Positions 48,801 through 57,451 of a stretch of 64,000 bases of DNA are shown here, piece after piece; the stretch's first letter is position 1, and every line of letters begins with the position of its first letter. The stretch is from an uncultured Clostridia bacterium. Lineage in GTDB: Bacteria > Bacillota > Clostridia > Christensenellales > Borkfalkiaceae. The DNA lies in NCBI GenBank assembly GCA_947174415.1, contig CAMWIW010000004.1, positions 30,301 to 94,300 on the forward strand. The letters run 5' to 3'. The translations under genes were made by a program, and so were the position numbers. The notes under the pieces are model-generated. The model saw only the letters and a list, made by a program, of their open reading frames with translations, was not told the DNA's origin and did no database searches.

Positions 48801-50297
48801 GTTACCGAGCATTAAATCTACGAAGTCGTAAGATACGAAGTTGCCATCGCTCGAATTATCGAAATATATAGGTTGATTGTTCGAATCAAGCATATATTCG
48901 GACAACCGTCCGTTTACGCTTGCAACCGATAAAGCTGCGTAATAAGTCGAAGGCGAGCCGACGGTTGCCGAGTCGGGATTGGACGCAAGGTTAGTGCCGT
49001 ATACAGAGCCGAAACCCGCCGAATAGTCGTTACTTGCCGCGCAAATAAGGCTTATGCCCGAATCCTGAATATCCGAGAAAATTTTGTTAAAAATCGTACC
49101 CTCTTCGTCTCCGTCGTCCGTCGAAGAGAAGCCTGCCGTCGAACCGAGGGACATATTGATTACGTCAACTCCGAGAACTACGCAGTCCTCAAGCGCGCCC
49201 ATAATCGCCTCGCTTTCCGCACCGCCGAGCGAAGGGTCGTCAAGGTTATCGGTGAAAGTCTTGCAAATTACAAGCTGAGCGTCGGGCGCAACTCCAAGGA
49301 ATTCATCAGTCCTGTGTTCGCGCGTGTCGCCTACTTTAATATCGTAACCGTTAACGTCGTGTCCGCCGATTATGCCCGCAACGTGCGTGCCGTGGTTGGA
49401 ATACGAGGGATAAACGTCTGCATCTGTGTCTGCATAGTCGAACGCAAAAGGAACTTTTTGGTTAATATATACGTCGTCCGTTGTCAACGATCCGCCAAGC
49501 GCGGTTACCCTTTTGAACGCCGTGGTATTTTGCAGCTTTTCCGCAACGGCGTCCTTCTTTAAAGACGTATCCTTTTCGGGGGGCATCTGTTGGAACGCGG
49601 AGTGCGTATAGTCGAGACCGGTATCGATAACCGCAACGACCGTGCCTGCACCCGTACCCCAATCATACCCGCTGTAATCGTGAGAATCGTAAATACCCGT
49701 TTCGTACACGAACGAGTCGTTTACCACCACTCCGTCTTTCGTGTTCGCCTCGACAGTTTGAGGTGCAAGATAAGTTCTGCCTATTTCCACACCCACTACG
49801 CCGCTCATTTCCTTTATTTTGGAAACGTAAGAGGTGTCAACCTCTATCGCTACGGCGTTAGCTATTGCCGAGTACGAGCCTTTAAGCGTATAGGATATTT
49901 TTTTGGAATTAAGCCTGTTAAGGAAGTCCTTCTGCGTCTGGTCAAGAGTGCGCAACTGTCTGAAACCAACGGAGGATTCCGCGTATTCAGCAACAGTTTC
50001 GCCTGAGCTTTTTGCCTGTAAAAGACTTTTCCCCTCCAAAGAAACTATTACCGTTCTCGTTTCGTACGTTGCCGCGGGCGCGGACAGAACCGACGAGTTG
50101 AAATTCTTTTTTACCAAATCCGAAGTATCAAGCTCACTAGTAACGTCCGTGAACGAAAGACTTCCGTAAGACGAAGCGTCTACGGAGTTTCCGCCTTTGA
50201 AATCGGCAAGCAGCAAGCCCGCCGAAAGCGCCGTGCAAAGCGAAACGGATAATACGGCAATAGCCGATTTTTTGACTTTTTTTCTTAATAAACTCAT
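42858..50297 (-). CDS. Giant secreted subtilisin-type protease with LRR_5 (BspA-like) repeats
   Basis: A 2479-residue exoprotein. A signal peptide (1-40) and an inhibitor-I9-like propeptide (about 78-175) come first. The S8 domain has the complete triad: D225 (VIDTG), H302 (NHGTHVAG) and S664 (SGTSMASP), with N423 as oxyanion residue. A PA domain (about 485-615) is inserted before the serine, as in lactocepin and C5a peptidases; Fn3-like domains follow. A Big_2-type domain (near 1310-1420) leads into many LRR_5 repeats (about 1425-2190), then an Ig-like domain (2359-2433). The C-terminus is GGCGGGCGS, a membrane helix and SRRKNRGNR. AGAGGAACG precedes ATG. It should cleave extracellular protein for the downstream Opp system. 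Confidence 0.93.
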   Translation of the reverse strand: MSLLRKKVKKSAIAVLSVSLCTALSAGLLLADFKGGNSVDASSYGSLSFTDVTSELDTSDLVKKNFNSSVLSAPAATYETRTVIVSLEGKSLLQAKSSGETVAEYAESSVGFRQLRTLDQTQKDFLNRLNSKKISYTLKGSYSAIANAVAIEVDTSYVSKIKEMSGVVGVEIGRTYLAPQTVEANTKDGVVVNDSFVYETGIYDSHDYSGYDWGTGAGTVVAVIDTGLDYTHSAFQQMPPEKDTSLKKDAVAEKLQNTTAFKRVTALGGSLTTDDVYINQKVPFAFDYADTDADVYPSYSNHGTHVAGIIGGHDVNGYDIKVGDTREHRTDEFLGVAPDAQLVICKTFTDNLDDPSLGGAESEAIMGALEDCVVLGVDVINMSLGSTAGFSSTDDGDEEGTIFNKIFSDIQDSGISLICAASNDYSAGFGSVYGTNLASNPDSATVGSPSTYYAALSVASVNGRLSEYMLDSNNQPIYFDNSSDGNFVSYDFVDLMLGNDPTTGEPVQQKEFEYVVVGAGQTVDYMGLRSLVSGRIALIQRGGNTFQEKVELASLNGAIGVIVYNNVSGTISMSLGDVSEEDFIPAVSITMDAGKQLKANAGNGTNGSIGKITISRSLASGPFMSAFSSWGPTPDLKIKPEITAHGGEITSTVPGGYAEQSGTSMASPNMAGLTALVRNYVKSLDLANGMSASQITQLTNQLIMSTATSAFNEEGLAYSPRKQGAGLANLGNIVSTGAYIFTDEESDGKYYYEEKDGRPKMEIGDDSMRDEKGVYTFSFKVRNFGSDVLNFTPEVLFMTETIASDGISVAEKAHMLDDNAPVFTVDGNNVSKISLGVGETKTVTVKLTLSADEMKYIETNFVNGMYVEGFVKLIADGDKQCDLTLPFLGFYGDWEQAPMLDMDAYELAKLTQNTSLDEEEKPSATVWATQPYASYYGENYIIPLGSFVYTPDPDPTKPVMYTNMEYNAISRYDVAGPYDNEDGIGNYRTTYNIRCVYAGLLRNARYVRYYVYDETTGERVAEGQVNRISKAYANSGSARPAYVELKIAPDDIGLLNNGKYRFDVEFLFNENSVPMEENTFSFDFYVDYESPVLQDARLRYSSYKEGNREKQRIYLDLDVYDNHYAQSIMLCYMDYVNGEQVLNLATDYITPVTNPNKNGVTTVTVEVTDFWDEYKDNLYVQIDDYALNHASYYLGSFGGSSMVDATTAVNRSVLPDEFTIPDSERNITININEAHKFTLEYEGSADISNFIMSVGGSTSTQNPYMAVKNGEVVGLKSTNGVAQPVTISNGKGFSDRVWVTVTDTVDKVSSPEFGFNVIRSSTDSLVKAKHSGSITVNAGEDIQLQVVPDPWYYPMDDVDITWSYRGSSITVSDDGLVHTVAKGSSTVSATVVAGGIRYTVTFTFNVADPFTVSSMALTRYHGDGDENGVVIIPEGKNIMSIGEDAFKDNTKITKVIIPQSVTSIGKNAFKGCTNLKEVYFISEEEVDYTAKDFVSKSGMTLIDRNAFEGCTSLEKLDLSNVKVISVAREAFKDCENLTTIVKSTAIGTMYDRAFMGCKSLTKIDISGLHSAGANVFSGCENLSNVITGRYTAIGAGMFSNLEYEYAKYNYTSREWEILKTDYSACNSLNTITIKSNTVGVNAFANCTGLTSVEFDATDAGDLEVIIGAGAFENCANLTSVDFGSCTVKIIGERAFADCAKLTDANFKLPNGLETIGANAFGGTNLTFNGQSGYTVRSNALISGTTLLYYFGTGSADLTGITKIAPYAFAGSNVTSVTIPSTVTEIGEGAFANSKLKSVTINANLTAIPAYAFYNTELTTVTLPNTVTSVGDYALAGNKLLDTFNFAPTNKATFGNGVFGGCVELVSITLHDNIIKLGDRTFVGCTALNTVTLPSLVSTDDFTALGDYTFFNTPNLERVVFGVNSNTTGNYTFAADYARDRASLTSVTLGSAVTKIGDYAFYNCGSLTGINLYNATEIGEFAFAGCTALESVTGLNNIVTVNDYAFANCSALTSLELNSAETIGEGAFSVNGNNAYTSISIPKAVSVGAFAFAGGREATVEIPASLKEIGYGAFAYSSNLTEFNVASGNDTFFVIDGVLFENVKNLVGGETVNTGKYSLVAFPSAKTVEKTDGVAVYTLPDETVKVGGSAFSGLTGGVQKVVLPYGLKKLGASAFYASGITEYEFKGATAPILETDYSAAIDVIMDGDTTYRGYYYANFEGDFIFYANMASGATPVKLTIYRPENGTGYDNYVFSNYFGESVLTEATKSEATNSFIELVTGFASASEISGWKEPEMSKADVIEFADNVKKAHEYYNTFSGDEYQLSFVDPSLITKFNEIETALRAVKAAYNIPVTISRLTYTGSFKSEYKVGERFDITGLQVVIIYDDYSTENADMSKVTYDLHDPLTELNNVVELTYEGRTLFVRINVTSGGNDAEAGGCGGGCGSTSSISGTMIFTFTAIGLMFVFSTISRRKNRGNR

Positions 50298-50334
50298 TCT
50301 CGTTCCTCTGATACCCGATTATTCGGTAATTTCG

Positions 50335-53300
50335 TTAATTCTCTACAGTAACGGTTTTGTCGGTATGGTTTACAATTGCTGTAATTCTCTTACCGTCAAC
50401 CGTAATCTCTAAGGTAGTTTCGTTTCCGTCAACGGCTGTCGTTGTGAAAGTTCCCGACTTATCGCCGACTTCGATAGTTCCGTCAAAGTAAATTTTATAA
50501 GAAGTGCCATCCTTATCCGTAGCCGTAAATATCGGCGAGTTAAGAATATCTACTTCGGTAAGCTGCAATCTGTCAAATCTCGTTCCGCCGTCTTTAAGGT
50601 AGACGTTTCCACCCGTCAATTCGTCGTCAAACACGAGGTTAACCGTGTAAGCTATGCTCAAATCGTTGTATACCCACATATAAACAGTGCCGAAAGCACG
50701 GGTGTAATAATAGGTAATATTCGCATTGAGGTCGTAAGCTACGCCGTACCTATACATACTATCGGCAGTACCGTCGAACGCTAAGACGTGCCGCGTTTCG
50801 GTATTTACCCAGTTGCCGAAAAACTCGTCTCTGACAGAAGCGTACAGATAGTCGCCCGATACCATATGAGGATAGGTTGAAACGGCAATGCTTCCGTCGT
50901 TTAACAAAAGCAGGTAAATCTGAACGTAAGTAGCCGACATTGACTCTTCCGGATAGTAATAGTAGCTGACGTAAATATAGTTGTATTCAGGGAAATACAC
51001 GAAAGGAACGTTCGGCGTACCGTTGAAAGTACCCGTCGCTTCGTAGGTCAAATCGAAGTTGCCCATATAGAAGCTGTTTACAAGTCCGTTTATTGCCCAA
51101 GTCTTACTAGCAAAAGTAAAATACAAGTCAAGGCTTACTTCGTTTTGTCCGTTGAGGTTGAGAACGAATTTAGGCTGTTTAATACTTATCGAACCAACCT
51201 GCGTACCGCTGACCGAACCTTCGTACAAGCCTATAACTATATCCAAATTATCAATAGACCCGCTAAGAATTCTATAAGCGTATTCCGTCTTTTCGCCGCG
51301 CGTAGGAGTTACGGTAAGGATACCGCCTTTGGACAGATTACCGCCGCCGTTGAACTCGTAAATATTTCCGTTTCCGTCAACGAGCGGAGTGCTTGCCATT
51401 TCGTCCTTGCGGTAAAGGTTAGCACTGTCGCCGCCGTACTGAACGGTTACTGAACCGTCAAGGTTTATAATGAGCTGATACTCCGTTCCGCCGTAAGTGA
51501 ACGAACCGCCTTCGCCGTTGCTTTCATAAGCAACTCTTTCGCCGTTAATTACAACGTAGCCGAGAGATAAGTCTCCCTCCGTCTTGTACAGTCCGAGTCC
51601 GTTGAAATCAAGTAAAGTGAAGTACTCGCCGCCCACTTCTTCTTCACCTACCCATTCGCCGAGATAATTGTCAAGAAGAATGAAAGTAAAGTCCGTGAAC
51701 CCTGCGTTGCTCTCTTCGTACAGCATAGCCGTAACAGTTCTTGTTTCGGCGTCGTAAGTGAAATAACCGAATAACGCGTAACCGCTTAAAATCGTGTAAG
51801 TGTTGGGGTTTTGCGTTACGTTATCGAAGAAGCCGTCTTTTACGTATGAAAGGTTATCGTAAACCGTTCCGTCGATTATTGCAGAAGCGCTGCCTGCAAG
51901 CCCGTTACCGTATCCGTCGAGGATAAAATAATCATTGCTATCACTTGAATACCAGTTGCCGCACAGGCTGTTTTCAAGGCTGTAGTATCTGTTACCGATT
52001 AAAAGAAGTCCGCTTTCGTTGACGGTTGCGGTCGTCGTCAAATCACCCGTAAGGCTTGCAACGCCGTCGTTGTTAACGGTGTAACTTCCACTCTTCGTAA
52101 CGCCCTGCCAACTGTAAGTCCAAGTATTGTTGCTGTTAAAAGTATATTTTTCGCTGACCGAGGAAGAATATTCCCACGTTCCTACGAAAACGTTTTTTGA
52201 GGTAGTTGCGCCCGAAACTTCGAACACCAAGGGATTATCGTCGGTAAAATACGTGCCGTCGTAAACGGAAAGTCTGCTTCCCTCTACTTTACCGACGAAG
52301 TTATAAGCCTCGTAATTGAGCCAAGGCTGCGCCACGTCGCCCACTACTACGTCATCAGAAAGTCTTGCAAACAGTGCATCGCGCAAAATGATTTTAGTGC
52401 CGTCATAAACGTACTGTCCGCTCGAAGTTCTTACGTCCTCGTATTGATAAGTCGCGTCCTCGTTTAAAGTAATCTTTACCGTTCTGTCGTTTTTAGCCGT
52501 AAATTCGTACGTGCCCTTAACCGCGGAATAGTTCGCAAAGCCTACGTAAAGAGAAATACTTCTCGTGGGAACGAAACCGTAAGGCACTTTCAAAGTGCAA
52601 TCTTCGTCGAAGAAGAAGCCGTAAGACGCATAACCGGCAGTATCCGAAACGTAAAATTCTTTTATGTTTTCGTCAAAATAGGAGCTGAACGGGAAATATC
52701 CGTTCTCGTCGTTAACGGTGTAAGGATATTCCGTTGAAGCATTGCCGTCAACCGTGTTGCCGACGTAAACCAACTTAATGTCGAAAGCGTTTTCACCGCT
52801 CTCATAATTCGTCGTAGGATATTTGCCGTCAACGATTACCCAATCCGCACCGCTCCAATGCATCGTATTTCTAATGAAGTCCGCGTCGGTAGCTTTAACG
52901 TCGTCGCCTGCATAGCAGTTAACTACGGCTACGGAGTTTGAGAAATTCGTTGCGGGAGATGCGTAAGCGTAGAAATCTCCCTCGTCCGAAACTGCGTTAT
53001 CGGCATAGGCTTCGGTTATACAGGTAGTGAAGCTGTCTGAAATAACGGTTTCCAAGCCAACGTAAGCGGCTATGCCGCCCGCATAAGCAAAGTAATCGTG
53101 TTCGTCAACCTCTGCGGGGAATTTAACGTTAGCCGATATATAGCCCGTAGAATAACAGTTTGCGATTGAAGAATAATCGTCAAGCGTTCCCACTACTCCG
53201 CCCGAACGCATTGCCCCGAAGATAGAACTCTGCGAATAGCTGTTTAAAATCATTGCGGTTGCTCTCTCGTGCGAGGAAATCGAGCTACCTACTATTCCGC

Positions 53301-54258
53301 CCGCCGACAAAACGTAACCGCTGCACGTAATTCTCACGCTTGCGTGAACGTTTTCAACTGAGCAATGATAATGCATGAGCATATTATCCGAAGCGTTGAC
53401 GGTCAAGGACTGCTGAACGCCTACCGCGCCGCCCGCATACGAGAAATAACCTTGGCTGTATACGTTTATATCACCCTCAACGTTGCAGTTAATAATATTC
53501 GCACCTGCGGAAAAGGCTACGATGCCGCCTACGCAAAGATTAGTATCGTCCGCCGCGTTGGCGTTGATTGTAAAATCTTTGAGGTTGAGATTCGTTATCA
53601 TTGCGGTATTCGTTGCAGTGCTTATCTGTACGCAACCGAAAAGACCGACGTAAGTCATACCGCGGGTTTCGATTTTGTAATTAGAAACGGTATGGTTATT
53701 ACCGTCGAATACACCTGCGAAGAACGCCAAATCGTTCTGGAAATGACCTATAACGTCAAGCTGAGCACCGCCGCAATCTATATCGTTTTCAAGCTCATAG
53801 TAAGCCGTGCGGTAATTGCCGCTTGCGGAATTGACCATATCGGCAACGAAAAGCAAGTCTTTAACGCTCGAAACAAGGTAAGGCGAACTACTCGTTCCCG
53901 CACCTTCGAGAATGTCCTCCGTAACGGTCGCGCTTATAGTTACGTCGGAAGTTACGTGGACGGTATAGACGCCGCCGTTTGCAGCCAAAGTTTCACCGTT
54001 GGATTTAACTACCACGGTATCTTCGAGGAAGCCGTCTTCCACGACAACCGAGAAATAGACGTTCTCGTCTTTATTGATTTGCAACTGACGCTCTTCGAAT
54101 TCTTCCCCGTCAATAGAATAAGCGACGTGTTCGGACAGCGCAAAGTTTACGGTAAACTTGTCTTCCTTGGGTTCGTCGTCTTTACAGCCGAAAGCAACAC
54201 CGAGACATACGCAGGACACCGTCGCAAGCAATATCAACAAAAATTTCTTCAACTTCAT
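50335..54258 (-). CDS. Giant surface lipoprotein with GLUG-like beta-helix and repeated beta modules
   Basis: A 1307-residue lipoprotein, lipobox VAFGC with Cys25. After an InlB-like domain, residues about 130-480 carry short glycine-rich repeats such as YVGLFGCVQ, CVGGIVAFSAG, YAGGAVGV and SGGVVGTLDDY, the GLUG pattern of adhesins and M26 proteases that builds a beta-helix. The rest is a series of lipocalin-like modules with GTYEF or GTWEYSSS starts. No catalytic motif was found. The open frame extends 42 codons upstream, but the ATG at 54258 with GAGG before it starts a proper signal peptide. It is the first gene of the protease-opp operon and may be its adhesin. Confidence 0.85.
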   Translation of the reverse strand: MKLKKFLLILLATVSCVCLGVAFGCKDDEPKEDKFTVNFALSEHVAYSIDGEEFEERQLQINKDENVYFSVVVEDGFLEDTVVVKSNGETLAANGGVYTVHVTSDVTISATVTEDILEGAGTSSSPYLVSSVKDLLFVADMVNSASGNYRTAYYELENDIDCGGAQLDVIGHFQNDLAFFAGVFDGNNHTVSNYKIETRGMTYVGLFGCVQISTATNTAMITNLNLKDFTINANAADDTNLCVGGIVAFSAGANIINCNVEGDINVYSQGYFSYAGGAVGVQQSLTVNASDNMLMHYHCSVENVHASVRITCSGYVLSAGGIVGSSISSHERATAMILNSYSQSSIFGAMRSGGVVGTLDDYSSIANCYSTGYISANVKFPAEVDEHDYFAYAGGIAAYVGLETVISDSFTTCITEAYADNAVSDEGDFYAYASPATNFSNSVAVVNCYAGDDVKATDADFIRNTMHWSGADWVIVDGKYPTTNYESGENAFDIKLVYVGNTVDGNASTEYPYTVNDENGYFPFSSYFDENIKEFYVSDTAGYASYGFFFDEDCTLKVPYGFVPTRSISLYVGFANYSAVKGTYEFTAKNDRTVKITLNEDATYQYEDVRTSSGQYVYDGTKIILRDALFARLSDDVVVGDVAQPWLNYEAYNFVGKVEGSRLSVYDGTYFTDDNPLVFEVSGATTSKNVFVGTWEYSSSVSEKYTFNSNNTWTYSWQGVTKSGSYTVNNDGVASLTGDLTTTATVNESGLLLIGNRYYSLENSLCGNWYSSDSNDYFILDGYGNGLAGSASAIIDGTVYDNLSYVKDGFFDNVTQNPNTYTILSGYALFGYFTYDAETRTVTAMLYEESNAGFTDFTFILLDNYLGEWVGEEEVGGEYFTLLDFNGLGLYKTEGDLSLGYVVINGERVAYESNGEGGSFTYGGTEYQLIINLDGSVTVQYGGDSANLYRKDEMASTPLVDGNGNIYEFNGGGNLSKGGILTVTPTRGEKTEYAYRILSGSIDNLDIVIGLYEGSVSGTQVGSISIKQPKFVLNLNGQNEVSLDLYFTFASKTWAINGLVNSFYMGNFDLTYEATGTFNGTPNVPFVYFPEYNYIYVSYYYYPEESMSATYVQIYLLLLNDGSIAVSTYPHMVSGDYLYASVRDEFFGNWVNTETRHVLAFDGTADSMYRYGVAYDLNANITYYYTRAFGTVYMWVYNDLSIAYTVNLVFDDELTGGNVYLKDGGTRFDRLQLTEVDILNSPIFTATDKDGTSYKIYFDGTIEVGDKSGTFTTTAVDGNETTLEITVDGKRITAIVNHTDKTVTVEN

Positions 54259-54388
54259 AATTAACCTCAAAAATGCGCGCAAAAGAAAAGTGAACACCAC
54301 TTTTCCCCTTTTTATATAGAAGCGAACATACGCAAAAATCTCATCACTTTTTAGGTTGCGCAAAAATTTCGCAAAATGATACATCGTA

Positions 54389-54418
54389 ATTATACAATAT
54401 AATAAAATAAAAACGCAA
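54389..54418 (-). promoter_or_regulatory. Promoter of the surface protease-opp operon
   Basis: Minus strand: TTGCGT (54418-54413), 18-base spacer, TATAAT (54394-54389). The leader to the start at 54258 is about 125 bases and contains an imperfect TTTTGCGAAA/TTTTTGCGCAA repeat. Confidence 0.65.
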
Positions 54419-54617
54419 CTGATTTTGGCGAATTTTTATAGATTTATTATAAAATAATTAATCGATATATAATCAAAACTTATACTCTAATTTAATAATA
54501 ATGAATTAACCTAAATTATGCTTATAGTTTACGCGCTAATTTACAAATTTTTCAAATTTTTTAAAATGTAAATTTATACATTTATACAAAACTTGACCGT
54601 ATTGGTTTTATAGAAAT
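54419..54617. other. Very AT-rich intergenic stretch
   Basis: About 200 bases upstream of the protease-opp operon, strongly AT-rich, with scattered A/T tracts. No gene, RNA or repeat family was recognised; it may be an upstream control region of the operon promoter. Confidence 0.5.
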
Positions 54618-54641
54618 ACCGAGCCGAAAAATCGGCTCGGT
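54618..54641 (-). terminator. Terminator after the COG2509-like flavoprotein gene
   Basis: A perfect 10-bp stem, ACCGAGCCGA/TCGGCTCGGT, loop AAAA, followed on the minus strand by ATTTCTATAAAA. Confidence 0.75.
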
Positions 54642-54731
54642 ACTTCTTAGAGAGAATATGAAAAAAAGTTGAGTGTATGCGTCTTTAACGATTATGATTA
54701 TAACGCCCGAATGTGTTGAGAATATGAAAAT

Positions 54732-56267
54732 TTAATGATTTTTCCATTTTTCGAAAATAATTTCTGCAATTTTCAGTCCGTCCGCCGCCGAGCTGGTTAT
54801 ACCGCCCGAATAGCCGCTCCCTTCTCCGCACGGGTAAAAGCCCTTCAAATTCAGACTTTCGCAGTCAGCACCGCGCAAAATCCTGACGGGCGATGAAAAA
54901 CGGCTCTCCACTCCCGTCAACAGAGCGTCGGGGTCGGCGAAGCCTTTCAGCCGTTTGTCCATATCGGGAATAGCCGCTTTCAAAGCGTCTGTTGCTATCT
55001 TAGGCAGAACGCCGTCAAGGGAAGTAAAAGAAGTTCCCGCCGCATAAGTGGGTTTTACTTCGCCGAACTCCGATGAAACTCTGCCCTTTGAAAAATCTTT
55101 ATAAAGCTGTACGGGGGCTTTGAAATTGCCGCCGCCCGCAATAAAGGCGCGCCGTTCTATTTCGCGTTGAAATTCCATTCCGCCAAACAGTCCGCCGCCG
55201 AAGTCGGTACTCTTCATCTGCACCATTAATGCGGAATTAGAGTTAACGCCGTTACGGGCGTATAAACTCATACCGTTGGTTACCACCCCGCCCTCTTCGC
55301 TCGCCGCGGGAATAACCACGCCGCCCGGACACATACAAAAAGTGAAAACCGTTCTTTCGTGCGCATGGGAAACGAGTTTGTAATCGGCTGTCGGCAACAT
55401 ACGGAAACTTTTTCCGTACTGTGCAAAACCTATTTTATCGGACAGATGCTCGATACGCACACCGATTGCAAAGTCGCGCGCTTCCATAGCAACACCGCAT
55501 TCGGCAAGCATTTTAAAGGTATCCCTTGCCGAATGCCCGAGTGCCGCGACGGCGCAATCTACGGGCATTTGAAACTCTTCGCCTGTATGTGAATTTTTGT
55601 GAAAAACGGTACAAATCCTGCCGTTTTTCTGCTCAAATCCTGTGAAAATTTGGTGAAACAGATACTGCCCGCCGTGCTCCTCGATATATTTTCTGATGTT
55701 TTTAAGCACGAAAAACAGCTTATCACTACCTATATGCGGCTTATTCAGATAGGTTATTTCTTCGGGCGCGCCGAATTTTTTAAATATTTCGAGTACGTCT
55801 TTGTTCAGCCCGTCGTGCGTCTGGGTGTTAAGCTTACCGTCCGAAAACGTGCCCGCGCCGCCCTCTCCGAACTGCACGTTCGAATTTGCGTTTAAAACCT
55901 TGCTTTGAAAGAAATTATTGATAGTTTTGCGCCGTTCCTCAACACATTCGCCGCGTTCTATAATGACGGGTCTGACACCGTGTTCAATAAGCCTTAAAGC
56001 GCAGAAAAGCCCCGCAGGACCTGAACCGATTACGGCGACTTGGGGAGGATTCGATAACTTCTCTGCCTCGCGTTTTTGTTCCTGTTCTTCGTCCGAAAAG
56101 GCTATGGAATACACCCAAAATATATCGTCCTTGTTGCGTGCATCAAGCGATTTTTTTAGTATTTTGAAGTATTTTACCCCTTTTTTAAGCCTTTTTTGCG
56201 CAATTTTTAAAAGCTTGTCCTCACTTTCGGAAATATGTAATTTTATATTGTCAAGCCTTGTAATCAT
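54732..56267 (-). CDS. FAD-dependent dehydrogenase, COG2509-like
   Basis: A 511-residue flavoprotein. The N-terminal 85 residues form a small helical domain (SEDKLLKIAQKRLKKGVKYF), then the FAD-binding AVIGSGPAGLFCALRLIEHG, the FGEGGAGTFSDGKLNT motif and, at the end, GFYPCGEGSGYSGGI with SAADGLKIAE. This matches the uncharacterised COG2509 dehydrogenases. The substrate is unknown. The frame is open 19 codons further upstream; the ATG at 56267 lies two bases after the stop of the COG2081 gene and gives the family start. Confidence 0.9.
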   Translation of the reverse strand: MITRLDNIKLHISESEDKLLKIAQKRLKKGVKYFKILKKSLDARNKDDIFWVYSIAFSDEEQEQKREAEKLSNPPQVAVIGSGPAGLFCALRLIEHGVRPVIIERGECVEERRKTINNFFQSKVLNANSNVQFGEGGAGTFSDGKLNTQTHDGLNKDVLEIFKKFGAPEEITYLNKPHIGSDKLFFVLKNIRKYIEEHGGQYLFHQIFTGFEQKNGRICTVFHKNSHTGEEFQMPVDCAVAALGHSARDTFKMLAECGVAMEARDFAIGVRIEHLSDKIGFAQYGKSFRMLPTADYKLVSHAHERTVFTFCMCPGGVVIPAASEEGGVVTNGMSLYARNGVNSNSALMVQMKSTDFGGGLFGGMEFQREIERRAFIAGGGNFKAPVQLYKDFSKGRVSSEFGEVKPTYAAGTSFTSLDGVLPKIATDALKAAIPDMDKRLKGFADPDALLTGVESRFSSPVRILRGADCESLNLKGFYPCGEGSGYSGGITSSAADGLKIAEIIFEKWKNH

Positions 56268-56269
56268 AT

Positions 56270-57442
56270 TCAAAATCTTTTTGATATGGCGTTTGCAACC
56301 GCCTTGCCGCTCGTGAAAGCCCATTGAAGGTTATAGCCGCCGCAATCGCCGTCAACGTCAAGAATCTCACCCGCAAAAAACAGGTTTTTAACAAGCTTAC
56401 TTTCAAGTTCTTCGGTAACCTCGTTCATATTTATTCCGCCCTTTGTAACCTGCGCGTAATCGAAACCCAACGTACCCGTTACGGACAAGTTAAAGTTTTT
56501 TAGGGTGCGGGTAATGGTTTCTGCGTCGTCCGTCCCTGCACGCTTTATAACCGCTCTGCCTATCTGGTTATGCAAAGTACCCGAAAGAAGTTCGCTGTTG
56601 TCAAAGCCCGACTTTTTATGCGATTTTACGCTGTTTACAATCTCTTCAAAGGTGAAATCGGGTAAAAATTCAAGCGAAAGCGTTACGCCATGCCTGTCCG
56701 CAACGTAAGACGAAATCGCGAACACGGCGTTGCCCGAAACTCCGTAATCCGTAAAAATCACGTCCCCGCGCACCGTTTTAATAAGTTTATTGCCTAAATA
56801 AGCCGAAACCTTGCAATCGGCGCGTATTCCTTTCAGGGTCTTAATATGAACCGTTTCGGTCTTTAACTGCACCAGCGACGGATAAAGCGGCGTTAAAGTA
56901 TGCCCAAAAGACGTTGCAAGCGCGTAGCTTGAACCGTCCGTTCTGAACTGCTTTTGCGCCTTGCCGCCCACGCAAATAACCAAATTTTTAGCCTTATAAC
57001 ATTCACCGCTGTGTGCGGAAACTTCGAAAAATCCGTTTGGTTTGCTTATTTTTTCAACTCTTTTATTTGTGAAAACCTCAATTAATGAGTCTGTAACGGT
57101 ATTGATAAGGTCGTCTACGAGCGCAGAAGCCTGTTTACCCGCGGGGTAAATTCTACCCTTTTCGTCCGCAGCAAAAAGACAGTTGAAAAGCTTTGCTCCC
57201 CCAAAAGGGTCTTCGCACGCTATCTTATCGACAAGCGCAATGTTACCGCCGTGGTAATGCTCTGCGGTCATATCGAGGTTTGAAATATTGCCTTGCCCGT
57301 TGCCTGTTGCCGCAAGTTTTTTGCCGAGACGGTCGCCCGCGTCTATCAGACAGATTTTTAAATTTTTACCTTTACTTTTAAGGTGCGCGGCGCAGGCAAG
57401 CCCCGACGCGCCGCCGCCGATTATGATAACGTCGTAAGTCAT
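56270..57442 (-). CDS. BaiN/YhiN-type (COG2081) FAD-dependent oxidoreductase
   Basis: A 390-residue flavoprotein of the HI0933/YhiN family. It has DVIIIGGGASGLACAAHLKS, the LGKKLAATGNGQGNISN motif, a C-terminal FAGEILDVDGDCGGYNLQWA block and SGKAVAN. In gut Clostridia a member (BaiN) was linked to bile-acid dehydroxylation, but most members have no proven substrate. The promoter at 57452-57480 ends nine bases before ATG without a ribosome site. It forms an operon with the COG2509-like gene. Confidence 0.92.
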   Translation of the reverse strand: MTYDVIIIGGGASGLACAAHLKSKGKNLKICLIDAGDRLGKKLAATGNGQGNISNLDMTAEHYHGGNIALVDKIACEDPFGGAKLFNCLFAADEKGRIYPAGKQASALVDDLINTVTDSLIEVFTNKRVEKISKPNGFFEVSAHSGECYKAKNLVICVGGKAQKQFRTDGSSYALATSFGHTLTPLYPSLVQLKTETVHIKTLKGIRADCKVSAYLGNKLIKTVRGDVIFTDYGVSGNAVFAISSYVADRHGVTLSLEFLPDFTFEEIVNSVKSHKKSGFDNSELLSGTLHNQIGRAVIKRAGTDDAETITRTLKNFNLSVTGTLGFDYAQVTKGGINMNEVTEELESKLVKNLFFAGEILDVDGDCGGYNLQWAFTSGKAVANAISKRF

Positions 57443-57451
57443 TATACGACG

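Noticed and set aside
53365..54264. A 299-codon plus-strand open frame opposite the 1307-residue lipoprotein gene
   Set aside because: It is a mirror of codon bias in the real gene: no ribosome site, low-complexity translation without any family pattern, while the minus strand gives a signal peptide, lipobox and repeats.
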